DNA from: Anadara kagoshimensis
Lineage: Eukaryota; Mollusca; Bivalvia; Arcoida; Arcidae
Direction of reading: 5' to 3'
NCBI GenBank assembly: GCA_021292105.1
Contig: CM037874.1
Coordinates: 26,834,583 to 26,898,582, forward strand
DNA length: 64,000 nt
Part shown: positions 26,301 to 33,735 of the stretch, piece after piece
Layout of the letters: each line of letters opens with the position of its first letter
How positions within the stretch are numbered: position 1 is the stretch's first letter
Notes under the pieces: generated by a model
The model's input: the letters and a program-made list of their open reading frames with translations, nothing else
What the model was told of the DNA's origin: nothing
Database searches by the model: none
Translations under genes and position numbers: made by a program

Positions 26301-26926
26301 CAGTTTAAGATTTAACATGCTACATGTATTGATATATTCATGGTGTTCCCATTTGTATCAGACTAGAAGAGCACCAGCCAGACAATGGGAGTCACCGTCG
26401 AACCACATGGCATCCAATTACTTCTTTTGTGCGCATTGGATATTGAATTGCACAACATGGCTTTGTACCGTAAATCGGTTTTAATCCAGAAAACATTGGC
26501 GTAAACGTTTTCCAAAACTTTCAACACAATCGTTAAATGCCCCATTTTACATTTCTTTCAAACTGACCAAAGTACCCATCAGTATAAATATAAAATTAAT
26601 TGACTAAATAATTTGTCTCACAATCAACAATTAAACATGATACTTTTGGTCTCTAATTATAATGTATGTTGCCATTAATATATATATATCATTCGATGAT
26701 AATTTACAGTTATATTTTTCTTTCGTCAGACACTAGAATTTGAATTAATTGCAGGTACTCTAACTGGATGCCAACACAACCGGACGACTACCTGGGTCAT
26801 TTAGAGAACTGTATTGAGTATGGTAGAAATTATAATTGGCAATGGAATGACGCACCTTGTAATGACAATCAAAGAGTGACTAAAGTGTTATGTGAAAGAT
26901 ATGTTCCTAGCATGGTTTACGGATGA
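9568..26926 (+). CDS. Secreted two-LU-domain, two-C-type-lectin-domain protein (16 exons, about 524 aa)
   Basis: I assembled this gene by hand. Exons: 9568-9607, 9857-9948, 10695-10766, 11147-11246, 11691-11785, 12992-13060, 15816-16038, 16646-16746, 20258-20354, 21441-21651, 22104-22135, 22771-22800, 24986-25065, 25341-25431, 26146-26215, 26755-26926. Phases agree at every junction and the total, 1575 nt, is a multiple of three. Domain order: signal peptide (about residues 1-18, MWILCMLLLLLFS...), LU1 (about 22-101), LU2 (about 106-185), Thr/Ser-rich stalk (about 186-230), CTLD1 (about 232-367), short linker, CTLD2 (about 388-515), then a short tail. No transmembrane helix or GPI signal follows, so secretion is predicted. 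Two donors (13061 and 22801) are GC instead of GT. AATAAA follows the stop at 26931. The likely role is binding a sugar or partner outside the cell; the biological function is unknown to me. Confidence 0.82.
9857..11246 (+). CDS. LU (Ly6/uPAR, three-finger) domain 1, three exons
   Basis: Exons 9857-9948, 10695-10766 and 11147-11246 (phases 1-0, 0-0, 0-1). The cysteine pattern is that of a Ly6/uPAR domain: CVEC, RDC, VCGEHESC, a central GC, ICY, and the closing signature CCKDEKLCN. The final CC-x5-CN is diagnostic of the family. Because the three-exon set starts and ends in phase 1, it can be duplicated or skipped as a block. Confidence 0.85.
11421..11469. repeat. (CT)n microsatellite
   Basis: About 24 uninterrupted CT units in an intron of the LU-lectin gene. 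Confidence 0.95.
11691..15905 (+). CDS. LU domain 2, three exons
   Basis: Exons 11691-11785, 12992-13060 and the first part of 15816-16038, with the same phases (1-0, 0-0, 0-1) as LU1. The cysteine order repeats LU1: CYGC, KCDQIVLC, DCF, SGC, HC, then CCDSMLCND. Equal intron positions indicate an exon-set duplication. The middle exon ends at a GC donor (ACG|GCAAGT at 13061). No GT donor gives a frame-compatible alternative nearby. Confidence 0.8.
12331..12476. repeat. Near-perfect palindrome (MITE-like)
   Basis: The arms contain AATTGCCCTCTAGGTATGTG and GGACATCCAGAATTGTCACC, and their inverses, about 45 bp each. The loop contains a second small hairpin (CACCCTCGG...CCCTCGGGTG). It lies in the intron before the 12992 exon. 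Confidence 0.85.
13095..13380 (-). repeat. R1 element copy
   Basis: Reads AATCCATGTCCAAAATCC, AACAGGGAAGTGAGGTCGGG, AAGATAAGCCATCC, then the inner GAACATGAAACCGTGG and GACACATCATACTTATCAAC. It begins 35 bp after the GC donor at 13061. Confidence 0.7.
13470..13625. repeat. M1-related interior fragment
   Basis: GATAGCTAGTGACCGAAAAG followed by GGACCTAGATGACTTGC matches the interior of the M1 elements at 27517 and 14940, but no clean ends are seen. Confidence 0.45.
14124..14822. mobile_element. M1 MITE, long form with internal satellite and palindrome
   Basis: The ends are GTACAGACCTGTCAAAAGTT on the left and the inverse ending AGACAGGTCTGTACTGT on the right. Inside are a palindrome (14431-14546, arms around TACCATTTTTTGAAT) and a 32-bp tandem repeat (14619-14733, about 3.6 units of CCAATAAGCTGTCGAGAGGT plus 12 more bases). 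Confidence 0.75.
14940..15155. mobile_element. M1 MITE copy, diverged right end
   Basis: The left end is CAGTACAGCCCTGTCGAAAG with TTTAACACTGAGCTAAC, and the interior has GTGGCCGAGATATGGATAGC. The right end is weak (TAAACTTTAGACTGAGCTGT). Confidence 0.6.
15525..15785 (-). repeat. R1 element copy next to an exon
   Basis: Reads CTAATCCACATCGAAGCAAA, ACTTCTACCAGGGAAGTAAG, CACTTCCTGTTTAGCTAGCT, then ATGGGACATCAAATATATCC and GAGACATCAAACTTATC. It ends about 30 bp before the exon at 15816. Confidence 0.8.
15906..16038 (+). CDS. Thr/Ser-rich stalk between LU2 and CTLD1
   Basis: About 45 residues rich in Thr, Ser and Gln with few hydrophobics (TTKQLKTTTETSTN and similar), ending in TTQSTPG at a phase-1 donor. 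Such segments usually carry O-linked glycans and hold domains apart. It shares an exon with the end of LU2. Confidence 0.75.
16646..21651 (+). CDS. C-type lectin domain 1 (three exons)
   Basis: Exons 16646-16746, 20258-20354 and 21441-21651. The fold signature is complete: CPSGQW, YC, W..AK, LCQK, IWLDGT, the calcium-site motif QPD, ENCIEYG, KWNDAPC and LCEW. QPD with WND is associated in this family with Ca2+-dependent galactose-type binding; this is family knowledge and not proof. The N-terminal CPSGQW...YC pair gives a long-form CTLD. The region that CTLD2 splits by an intron is fused in one exon here. The first intron (16747-20257) holds a SINE, MITEs and an R1 copy. Confidence 0.88.
17620..17885 (-). 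mobile_element. tRNA-Arg-like SINE
   Basis: On the minus strand the head is GGGCGCGGTGGCCTAATGGA with an A box (TGGCCTAATGG), followed at tRNA spacing by a B box (GAGTTCGAGTCCC). An unrelated body of about 180 bp follows. The head resembles an Arg tRNA, and the body makes it a SINE and not a tRNA gene. It lies in the intron inside CTLD1. Confidence 0.65.
18195..18442. mobile_element. M3 MITE copy
   Basis: The left end GGTCAACAACATTGACATGC and the right end AGCGGACAGGTCAATGTTGT are inverted relatives. The interior matches 9370-9440 in order (GGTGATATTCAACTC..., GTGTTTGTTT). Confidence 0.6.
18835..18910. repeat. Short inverted repeat related to the palindrome at 14431
   Basis: TATCACTTTTGGAGTGTATT...GAATACATTTTATGATTACA and AATAAGTGGTATCCGATA resemble the 14431-14546 palindrome but are shorter and more diverged. 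Confidence 0.4.
19078..19245 (+). repeat. R1 element, one end
   Basis: GGCGGGTGTAGCTAGCTAAA, GGGGCACCCGGTCTTACTTC and the terminal GTATGTTTGTTTTTTATT are well preserved. Confidence 0.85.
19283..20222. mobile_element. Non-autonomous DNA transposon with 30-bp TIRs
   Basis: The left TIR TATAGTCCGATCACATTTTC then AGTGATGAAAA is the inverse of the right end (TTTTCATCACTGAATAAGTG then ATCGGACTATA). The 940-bp interior has no open frame of note. The outermost TA at each end could be a 2-bp target duplication, as for Tc1/mariner-type elements; family assignment is inference. Confidence 0.8.
20375..20540 (-). repeat. R1 element end
   Basis: CAAACATACAGACTCATGTT, ACTTCCATCAGGAAAGCGAG overlap and GTGTTCCGGAAAGGTAA. 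It starts about 20 bp after the exon ending at 20354. Confidence 0.7.
20930..21140 (-). repeat. R1 element copy
   Basis: CAGTACATGTCCAAACCACG, GTACTTCCACCGGGAAAGTG, CATATCCTGTCTAGCTATTT and GAAACATCGAACTAAGAC. Confidence 0.7.
22104..22135 (+). CDS. Linker micro-exon 1 (32 nt)
   Basis: This exon lies between TTTTTAG and GGTAAAT and encodes SAVNPVQLHIPG across its junctions, in phase with CTLD1 (phase 2 in, phase 1 out). It joins the two lectin domains. Confidence 0.65.
22771..22800 (+). CDS. Linker micro-exon 2 (30 nt, GC donor)
   Basis: It follows ATCCCAG and is followed by GCAAGT, a non-canonical GC donor. It encodes DLPMALIKIPG across its junctions. It is phase 1 in and phase 1 out, so it can be skipped without changing the frame. 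Its end (IKIPG) resembles the end of micro-exon 1 (LHIPG). Without transcripts it remains a prediction. Confidence 0.5.
23109..24930. repeat. GCTCACCTGAGC-ended repeat with a higher-order tandem array
   Basis: The outer ends are GCTCACCTGAGCCAAAGGCT and the inverse GCTCAGGTGAGCGATGTGGC, followed by CCCTGGGCCTCTTGTT. Between them are about six and a half units of about 166 bp containing AAAAACTATTAGGCC and GGTAGTGTAGATTCAAGTTT. Three unit types repeat as a block: starts of the CATGGTCCCC / CATAGTCCCT marker are at 23452, 23618, 23783 and again at 23949, 24115, 24281, so the block period is 497-498 bp. It lies in the intron between the linker and CTLD2. Confidence 0.88.
24986..26926 (+). CDS. 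C-type lectin domain 2 and C terminus (four exons)
   Basis: Exons 24986-25065, 25341-25431, 26146-26215 and 26755-26926. Motifs: CDTGW, MFC, TWFEAK, TLCQKLHAHLPIAD, IWLDGT, W.W, NWMPTQPDD, ENCIEYG, QWNDAPC and VLCERY. The TLCQK..HLPI and WLDGT blocks are nearly the same as in CTLD1, so the two domains arose by duplication. The intron after ...QNIR is absent from CTLD1. Translation stops 10 residues after the last cysteine-containing motif (VPSMVYG). Confidence 0.88.
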
Positions 26927-27194
26927 TATAAATAAATAAATATATCTAGACTTTTTTGTCGTATGAAGATGTACTAGTAGAGTGGGTGTGTTGGTGATAG
27001 TGAACTACGCCATATATTTCCATAGGAAATCAAATATTTATATTTTTCACTTACTTGTACCTATTTGTAACAGGAAATCTATGCGCATCCGTGATTTCTA
27101 CACAGAGTAAAACGTTATCGCTATGGGTACACAACATCTTGAAAAACCAGGTAAGAATCCCCTGTTAAGATGGCTACAACCGCAACGTGTGTTA

Positions 27195-27430
27195 TTAAAA
27201 AACAATTTTACATGTCCACACCAAAGTAAAGTAAAACTTTTGAAAAGACAAATTATGTTAAACACGTAAACTTCCATCATAAAATGAGACCGGGTGCTCC
27301 GGAAGGGTAAGCATCTACCCGTTTAGCAAGCTACACCTGCATTGTGTGTAATAAATATTAGAATGGTAGGAAAAATGAAAATTGGAATGTCAAATATATC
27401 CAGGATAATTTTGGATACAGACACAACAAG
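27195..27430 (-). repeat. R1 element copy
   Basis: ACATGTCCACACCAAAGTAA, ACTTCCATCATAAAATGAGA, GGTGCTCCGGAAGGGTAAGC and TTGGATACAGACACAAC. Confidence 0.75.
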
Positions 27431-27456
27431 GAAGTTGTCGTTTGTATGTCCTGGGT

Positions 27457-27459
<3 letters not shown>

Positions 27460-27512
<53 letters not shown>
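27460..27512. repeat. (AT)n microsatellite
   Basis: An uninterrupted AT run of about 26 units, immediately left of an M1 MITE. Confidence 0.95.
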
Positions 27513-27516
<4 letters not shown>

Positions 27517-27518
<2 letters not shown>

Positions 27519-27735
27519 CAGACCTGCCGAAAGTATAACAGACACTGAGCTAATGAAAAGGATTCTAAGGTCTGCTGTCGAGTGGCCGATCTATCGATAG
27601 CTAGTAGTCAAAAGGCAACATTGTATGATGTGTAAACAGCAACTGCTGACAATTTCCGAGATTACGAGGGACAGAGATGATTTGCCGATTTTGGCACTCA
27701 TTAGTTAGCTGAGTGTTAAGCTTGTGACTGTACAA
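27517..27735. mobile_element. M1 MITE copy
   Basis: The left end is ACAGACCTGCCGAAAGTATA. The interior has GTCGAGTGGCCGATCTATCG, and the right end TAGCTGAGTGTTAAGCTTGT is degenerate. Confidence 0.65.
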
Positions 27736-28269
27736 GTAACATATTTCGATAATGTAACCTAGTCTAATCTAGTTTCAAAACCAAAAAAAACAATTTTATA
27801 CTTTCATTACAACAGCATGATTTCAACACTAGAAAAATACACAATTTCACACACACGCTTACCTATAAAAACAATGAACATGTATCTTATTTATACCATC
27901 AAAATCCGGATCTTGTCATTTAAAGGAAAAAATTAAATCAGTTAACACAATAACCTACAAAACAATAAAAACGGTTGCTATATATACCATGAAAATGCGG
28001 ATCCTGTCTTTTGAAGAAAAAATTCTTGACGTGTATACCAACGTGGCCTAAATAATATTTATGGTTAAACATAATTTCATTCCTTGTTTGACAAAAACTG
28101 ACGGTAAGGACTTTGTCAGTAATTGGTTAATTTTATGTAAATGTCATAACCCATTAGTTCCTGCAACATTTATTACTTATGTAAGTCCTGGCTTTCTGAG
28201 GATATATAAAGCATTTTCTAATGACGCGTATCTTATAATGTAATAAAAGACACATCAAGGTAAGTACAA

Positions 28270-28329
28270 ATCTCTCTCTCTCTCTCTCTCTCATTTCATG
28301 GACCATTTTGTTCGACGTTTGATAAGTTT

Positions 28330-28372
<43 letters not shown>

Positions 28373-28480
28373 CAGGGCCATATTATGAGATGTTTGATAA
28401 GTTTAACTCTCTCTTTGCCATTCATGGACCATTTTGTTCGATATTTTATTTATTTAACTATCTCTCTCTCTTTCTCTCAT
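28270..28480. repeat. (CT)n microsatellites within short direct repeats
   Basis: Three CT runs (about 28270-28291, 28332-28367 and 28461-28477) each follow or precede a copy of CATTTCATGGACCATTTTGT or its variant, so a unit of roughly 70-90 bp was duplicated. Confidence 0.75.
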
Positions 28481-28734
28481 TTCAAGATAAAGTTCGACAT
28501 TTGATTAGTTTATTCAATGATTAATACAAATTGAAAAGCATCAATAGAATTAATGTGTGTTATTTAATAAATTTTCCTCAATTTATAGCAATGTGCTTCA
28601 GGTTTACAAAATTCTATTCACATTTGGCATTCTTAACATTAATTTTTTAATATTAAGAATTTGCATATCGTTTTTGACTAATCAACTGATTAAACTAATC
28701 AAATCTCGAATAACTGACACCCCAGAGGAATCTA

Positions 28735-29000
28735 ATACAAATAAAATCCATGGGCGGTCTTTACAGAGGCAAATATCCCTGTCACCCCCAACATTGTCGA
28801 GATGTTATTTGACCTTGTGATTGTTACCCTTGACTTATGCAACTTAATTCATTATGACACATCGACTCGTATAACTACAGTTATGCCAAATTTGATCAAA
28901 ATCTATCCATTGACATGCGATATATGGAGCGGACGTTACATGTACATGTATATACTTGGACGGACGAACACAGTGATTTCTATATACCCCGTAAACTGCA
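28735..29000. repeat. Old dispersed repeat (same as 7320-7550)
   Basis: TTTGACCTTGTGATTGTTAC, CCAAATTTGATCAAAATCTA and GATATATGGAGCGGAC parallel 7320-7550 in order. Confidence 0.6.
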
Positions 29001-29481
29001 TATGCAGCAATATTGAGCTGTAAAGACATAATGTATTACTTCAATATTATATTTTTATTGCTTCTCAGGTGTGTTGTGATGTGGGCTATTTATTGCACAT
29101 TAATTTGAAAGCAGAATTATCCTTAATATATCATGTCTAAAATTGTTTTAATGTCAGTTGTCTGTCTATGACTTGGTGATATTAATGTGACGTCATATTG
29201 TCCTGATTTGATGTTGTTAAGTTTTATGTCATTTTTAAGCACACATGTGTCACCAACAGCGCCAAAGGCATAATTTAAACGTCCTTGGAATAGAGAAAAA
29301 TGATATGCCCCAGTTAATGCATTTTTGACACTTTTAATTTTATTTTCTGTTTACATTGGCTGCAATTGCACTGTAACATGTAGCTAGTTCATCTTAAATA
29401 GAATTAACAATGACTGGGGTCACTCAAAATATCTTTACCATTTTCCTTTGGATTGATAAAGCTAGAAATATTTTTAATATA

Positions 29482-29692
29482 TAGGACAGGCCTGTCGAAA
29501 ATTTATCATTGCACTAACGAAAAGGAATCGAATCTTCGTTACGATACAGATAGTAATTGCCCCCGAAAAGCTGCCAAAAGAAATAACGTGGCTGCTGTTA
29601 ATCTATCGAGAGGTAGCTATCGAGGGGCCGAGCTGGGCTGTAGATTCGACACTAACGTTTTGACTTAAAATTTCGACAGGTCTGTACTGTAC
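29482..29692. mobile_element. M1 MITE abutting the first peptide gene
   Basis: The left end GGACAGGCCTGTCGAAAATT and the right end TTTCGACAGGTCTGTACTGT are inverses. The interior has GCTATCGAGGGGCCGAGC. The right end is about 22 bp before the start codon at 29715 and just upstream of its splice acceptor. Confidence 0.8.
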
Positions 29693-29714
29693 ATCTAATC
29701 TTTCTTACTTACAG

Positions 29715-30059
29715 ATGAAGAAAACTGCGTTGTTATTTATCTTGCTTGTAAGTTTAACAATTATAGCAGAAGCCCTTGAAGCCGAAGAAAAAAGAAACGA
29801 GCACCATTTGGTCAAAAGAGGATTGTTTAAAACATTGAAAAATAAAGCTAAAGGCGTAGTTGACAAAGTAAAGAAGGTAGTGAAAAAAGTGAAAGATAAA
29901 GTTGAAAAGGTGAAAAATGTAGTTGATAAAGTTAAAAAAGTAATAAAGAAAGTAAAAAATGTAAAAGATAAAATTAAAAAAGCAGCGGGAAAAGTGAAGA
30001 GTAAAGTCAAAAGTGGTGTTAAAAAAGCCAAGAAATTCTTGAAGAAAATTTTTGGATAG
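29715..30059 (+). CDS. Secreted lysine-rich amphipathic peptide precursor, copy A (114 aa)
   Basis: I do not recognise a named family. The layout is that of a processed host-defence-type peptide: signal peptide (about residues 1-23, TALLFILLVSLTIIA core), short acidic/His propeptide (EEKRNEHHLV), dibasic KR at 34-35, then a mature region of 79 residues starting GLF. The mature part is about 45% Lys with regularly spaced Val/Ile, giving a strongly cationic amphipathic helix. It contains two similar 21-residue halves starting VVDKVKKV, and has no cysteine. It ends in FLKKIFG; a terminal Gly can serve for amidation. ATG follows a splice acceptor (TTACAG), so a 5'UTR exon lies upstream. After the stop, GAT|GTAAGT at 30071 starts a 3'UTR intron. 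A membrane-active or nucleic-acid-binding role is inferred; an LEA-like helix is an alternative. Confidence 0.8.
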   Translation: MKKTALLFILLVSLTIIAEALEAEEKRNEHHLVKRGLFKTLKNKAKGVVDKVKKVVKKVKDKVEKVKNVVDKVKKVIKKVKNVKDKIKKAAGKVKSKVKSGVKKAKKFLKKIFG

Positions 30060-31242
30060 AAAAAGTGATGTAAGTATAACTTATATCAAAATTATATGCT
30101 ATCTAATTTTCTAAATCCCCACAAAACGCTTAATTTTTCAAAGTATTGCCTTATGTGGATTTTTGTCATATTTTTTTTATTTTAACATATTAAAATATTT
30201 GGATGTCTACAATATTGGTCAGGGCACTGCTGATGAGGAATATTTATTCCGAAATCGTACTCTAATACCGCTAAATTAAAACAAGTTTTATAAAACTACT
30301 TATTATTCATTCCCATTCGTGCTTATCGCCCGCCGTCGACGCCAACTCTTAATGGTTGTGTATTTGGAATTGTTTCAATATTCTCCACTGGCGTCTTCTC
30401 TTTACCCTACCTCTGATTAAATCTATGAAAGTGATTGGCTAAATCGAATCACATGACCAACCCAATATCATTCCGCACACGCAAAAAACTGGATTTGAGG
30501 CTAATACCGGGTCGGTTAGAGTTACGTACTTTGTCTCTAACGCAAACGTCAACTAAAATGGCGACCGTAAATAAATGATGCTGAAGATAGTGATTTTAAA
30601 CGCATAAAATATCATTACCAGCCATTGAAAACCAACGAAAATGCTGCTAGGCTTCGTTAGTTAATTAACTTTAGTATTCGTTTTATTTTTATTATTCCAG
30701 TCAGATTATTTTAACTTCTTTCATCGACATCGGCAAAACCTTTTAACGATTTTTTCAATAGCGCCGTGTCATCGGTAGGGTAAAAAAAGTTGACGCTTCA
30801 CCCGGTATTTTTTCTACTAACCCTGTGTCATTCCGTACCGGACACTTACCAACCATATGACTTATAATAACCATAAAAAGTATTAAAAATATTTTCCGCT
30901 GAATATAATATTTCTTATTAAACTTCTTTACAATTTAGATATTTGGATATTTCAATTTGATTACGCTCTGTATTTGCAAATCAACACACTTAATTACTAG
31001 ACAATATACATTTTACATGCATGTTCAAGTTATAGTTAATAAAAATAGAAATTACGGATAGGGAAAGAAGTTCTTGACTACAGCTAATATAGAAGAGAGA
31101 AAATCACAACTGAACTCATCCATTTAGCAAAGGCCTACACACCAAAAACACAAAATAAAAATAAATGACTTTACAAAACAAGAGAGAACAAACGCATACT
31201 TAAATTGCAAGACAAGGGAAGTCTACTCGCTCACTATGGAAA

Positions 31243-31830
31243 AGTGCAAACCTGTCGAAATTTTCAACACTAAGGTAACAGATAAGTGTGCAATTGATAT
31301 TTCATATCAACTTCCAGATAGACACTTCTAGGAAACTTTTAGAAAGCTGTTATCTATTTCTTGGGAGGTTTTCAACAATTCAGTTCCTCGGGCCCTTGTG
31401 AGCTTGTTTACCGCTACGTCGCTCGTTAGCTATAGCTTTTTTACCCACGGTTATGCGCCTCATTAGTCGCCCCCCCCCCCCCCCCCCCCCCCCCCGATTT
31501 CCTTGACCACCTGTTAGCGAATTTTTTATTTATATATTGTAAGTTCTTGAATGGCGCATCATTACCAATATATTTAATTATTTATGCTGTAAGTTGAGCT
31601 CCTTAGCCCCACTCAGCAACTCCTTTACAATGGAACTGATCGACCCCTTCTAAGCTGCGCTGTACTCCTCATTAGTTACTAGGCGAGTTTGGTTACTTAA
31701 GGACCAAATGATGAGCTCTCTGTCGACAGCTACAGCTGCCGATTGGCCGAGAAACGAATTTCTTTTCGGCAACTAACAATTCCTATCTCGACCACACGTT
31801 AGCTCAGTACTCGAATATGACATTGTACTC
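31243..31830. mobile_element. M1-related element, diverged
   Basis: The left end is GTGCAAACCTGTCGAAATTT with TCAACACTAAGG. The right side has GCCGATTGGCCGAGAAACGA and CACACGTTAGCTCAGTACTC, but the far end is decayed. It contains the C tract. Confidence 0.5.
31470..31495. repeat. Poly-C tract
   Basis: A run of about 26 C residues. The exact length may be unreliable because of sequencing error in homopolymers. Confidence 0.9.
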
Positions 31831-31891
31831 GCATATTATTACAGTGTTATTTACAACACTAGACCGTCTTTTCGCAATACAATTCCTATTA

Positions 31892-32081
31892 CAGTAAAAC
31901 TTCGATTCATCGCCACCATTTGTTCAGTCAAATTTTGGCATTATAAAGAGGTTTGGCGATAAATTGGGGGAGGCGGATAAAGAAAAACATAAACAAAATG
32001 GATTTTGGGACTTCAAAATAGTGTGGCGATAAGCGAGGTGGCAAAGTTATAGAGGGGCATTATAACGAGGTTTTACTGTAT
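31892..32081. mobile_element. CAGTAAAAC-ended MITE with TA target duplication
   Basis: The left end TACAGTAAAACTTCGATTCA and the right end CATTATAACGAGGTTTTACTGTA are inverted (right end shown partly). TA flanks CAGT...ACTG on both sides, typical of Tc1/mariner superfamily insertions; the ends look pogo-like. Confidence 0.75.
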
Positions 32082-32318
32082 TAGTACCCAAACCAAAACA
32101 GTGAAACCATTTTTTTCAAGGGGTTGAAAAAATATCCAAAGGACCAAAATATATTTAGCTTGTTGAGATAAGGAAACACTTTACGTGATATATTAGACCT
32201 TAGTTTTGAATAATTGAAAACCCCGTTAGACTTTTCTATTGCTACGATGCAACAATATTAGAGACAACACACAACTTCATTTGCTTTTCAAATATTAAAT
32301 GAATGTTTTTCTTTACAG

Positions 32319-32620
32319 ATTGGATGGCGTTAATTCTAAGCAAGTACATACCAGATACTTAAGTATTTGTTCATGACAAAGGGATGCTGGATATTGGAGA
32401 TTTGAAGTGTCTTTATCTACATTGTACAAGCAACTTGTTTGTGGAACAATAAACATTAATTTGTTTTAATGTGATGCAATTTTAAAACTCCAACTTTAGT
32501 TGAAAAATTCATGTTCTTTTTCGTTCTTGATTCGTCTTTATAAACATTATGTAAGTACGTTAACATATATTCGGTTTTGCCTGTAAACTGATCTTTGTAA
32601 ATAAATATTGTAACACTTGT
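32319..32620 (+). other. 3'UTR exon of peptide copy A
   Basis: It starts after TTCTTTACAG. Short blocks match the 3'UTR exons of the other copies (CCAGATACTTAAGTAT against CTAGACACTTAAGTAC; GCTGGATATTGGAG against TTGATATCTGGAG). Candidate polyadenylation signals AATAAA occur near 32450 and 32600. Confidence 0.6.
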
Positions 32621-32639
32621 TTAAGACTGTTTGATTCAT

Positions 32640-32795
32640 TTAATGGAAGCTTTATGTCCTAGTCAATAATGTTCCACTTATATCGAGACGTCATGAACTA
32701 TATTCGAAGTGGCGAAAGTTATTACCTTTGAAGTGCCCTCGGGGAATTTCTGGGACAGTATTTAACGTGTCATACCCGCCGTGACATATTATTAA
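32640..32795 (-). repeat. SINE tail fragment
   Basis: CCACTTATATCGAGACGTCA and TTTAACGTGTCATACCCGCC match the tail and body of the SINE at 40045-40384 in the same orientation. The tRNA head is missing. Confidence 0.65.
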
Positions 32796-33084
32796 TTTGT
32801 GGGTCTTATTAGATGAATATTATTTTTTTTCACAAAATTCGAATATAACATTTGGTATTACAACTAAAATTACGATTTTTGGACTTTTAAAACTTACAAA
32901 GGAATTTAAACTTTTCAACTTTATTATGTTAATAACAAGAAACTATAGGAGCAGAATTGCAGAATACAGTGTAAAAACGTCCATATTGAAAACATTAAAA
33001 TAGAGCAAGTTATTCGCATCATGTTAAAATTAGGTAAAATCCATCTTTTTCAGCACTGAAACAAGTAACTATCAATTTTACAAA

Positions 33085-33090
<6 letters not shown>

Positions 33091-33130
<40 letters not shown>
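33091..33130. repeat. (GT)n microsatellite
   Basis: About 20 GT units. Confidence 0.95.
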
Positions 33131-33131
<1 letters not shown>

Positions 33132-33599
33132 CTGTACTGATGATAATCACTTTGTTTTTCGTTATTGAATTTTTGGTATATTGTGAAACTACCTGCTATA
33201 TAAATTATGTTATTCAGAAATCATGACAATGTTGCTATTTCTATTTTCTTAATATACCGAGTTTTCCATTACTTATGATATACTTACAATATTTAATATA
33301 ATTATAATAACTGTGATTCATGGATTGTATATACGTCAATTTTTGCCAATAAAATAATAAAATAAAACAAATTTTCTTTTGTTTATAAATTTACAAGTGA
33401 ATGATTTAAGAAGGTGTAAATAACAAGCAGGTAATTTGGCTATCTGAATTATTTTTATCGATGTAAATTTTGGTGAAGTCAGTGACTCCGAATATATGCT
33501 TGCTTCGCTTGACATTCCAAGGCGAGATTCTCGGTCAGAATATGCCGTATGACGTTTGCAATTTTATTTGTTTATTTCATGAAAACAAATATAATAACT

Positions 33600-33735
33600 T
33601 ATGTCTTAGTCACAATATCAATGCATGATAAAAACTTGGAAACTTGGCAAGTTCTGTTAATCTCGTGAAATTCCGCCATGGAAGTGAGACCGGATGCCTT
33701 GGAATGGTAATCACCTCATGTTTACTTAATAACAC
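33600..33735 (-). repeat. R1 element end, diverged
   Basis: GGAAACTTGGCAAGTTCTGT, CGCCATGGAAGTGAGACCGG and ATGCCTTGGAATGGTAATCA. Confidence 0.65.

Larger units (their letters stand above)
26927..29480. other. Intergenic stretch, LU-lectin gene to lysine-rich peptide gene
   Basis: No gene is recognised. Contents: an R1 copy (27195-27430), an AT microsatellite, an M1 MITE, CT microsatellites and an older dispersed repeat near 28735-29000. Short open frames here overlap these repeats. Confidence 0.6.
30071..32318 (+). other. 3'UTR intron of peptide copy A and its contents
   Basis: The donor GTAAGT at 30071 and the acceptor TTCTTTACAG ending at 32318 bracket this stretch. It holds an M1-related element (31243-31830), a C homopolymer, and a CAGTAAAAC-ended MITE (31892-32081). 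No coding sequence is recognised. Confidence 0.5.

Noticed and set aside
29705-30031. Minus-strand open frame rich in Phe/Thr/Leu
   Set aside because: It is the antisense of the lysine-rich coding exon; the plus strand has the signal peptide, splice acceptor and paralogues.
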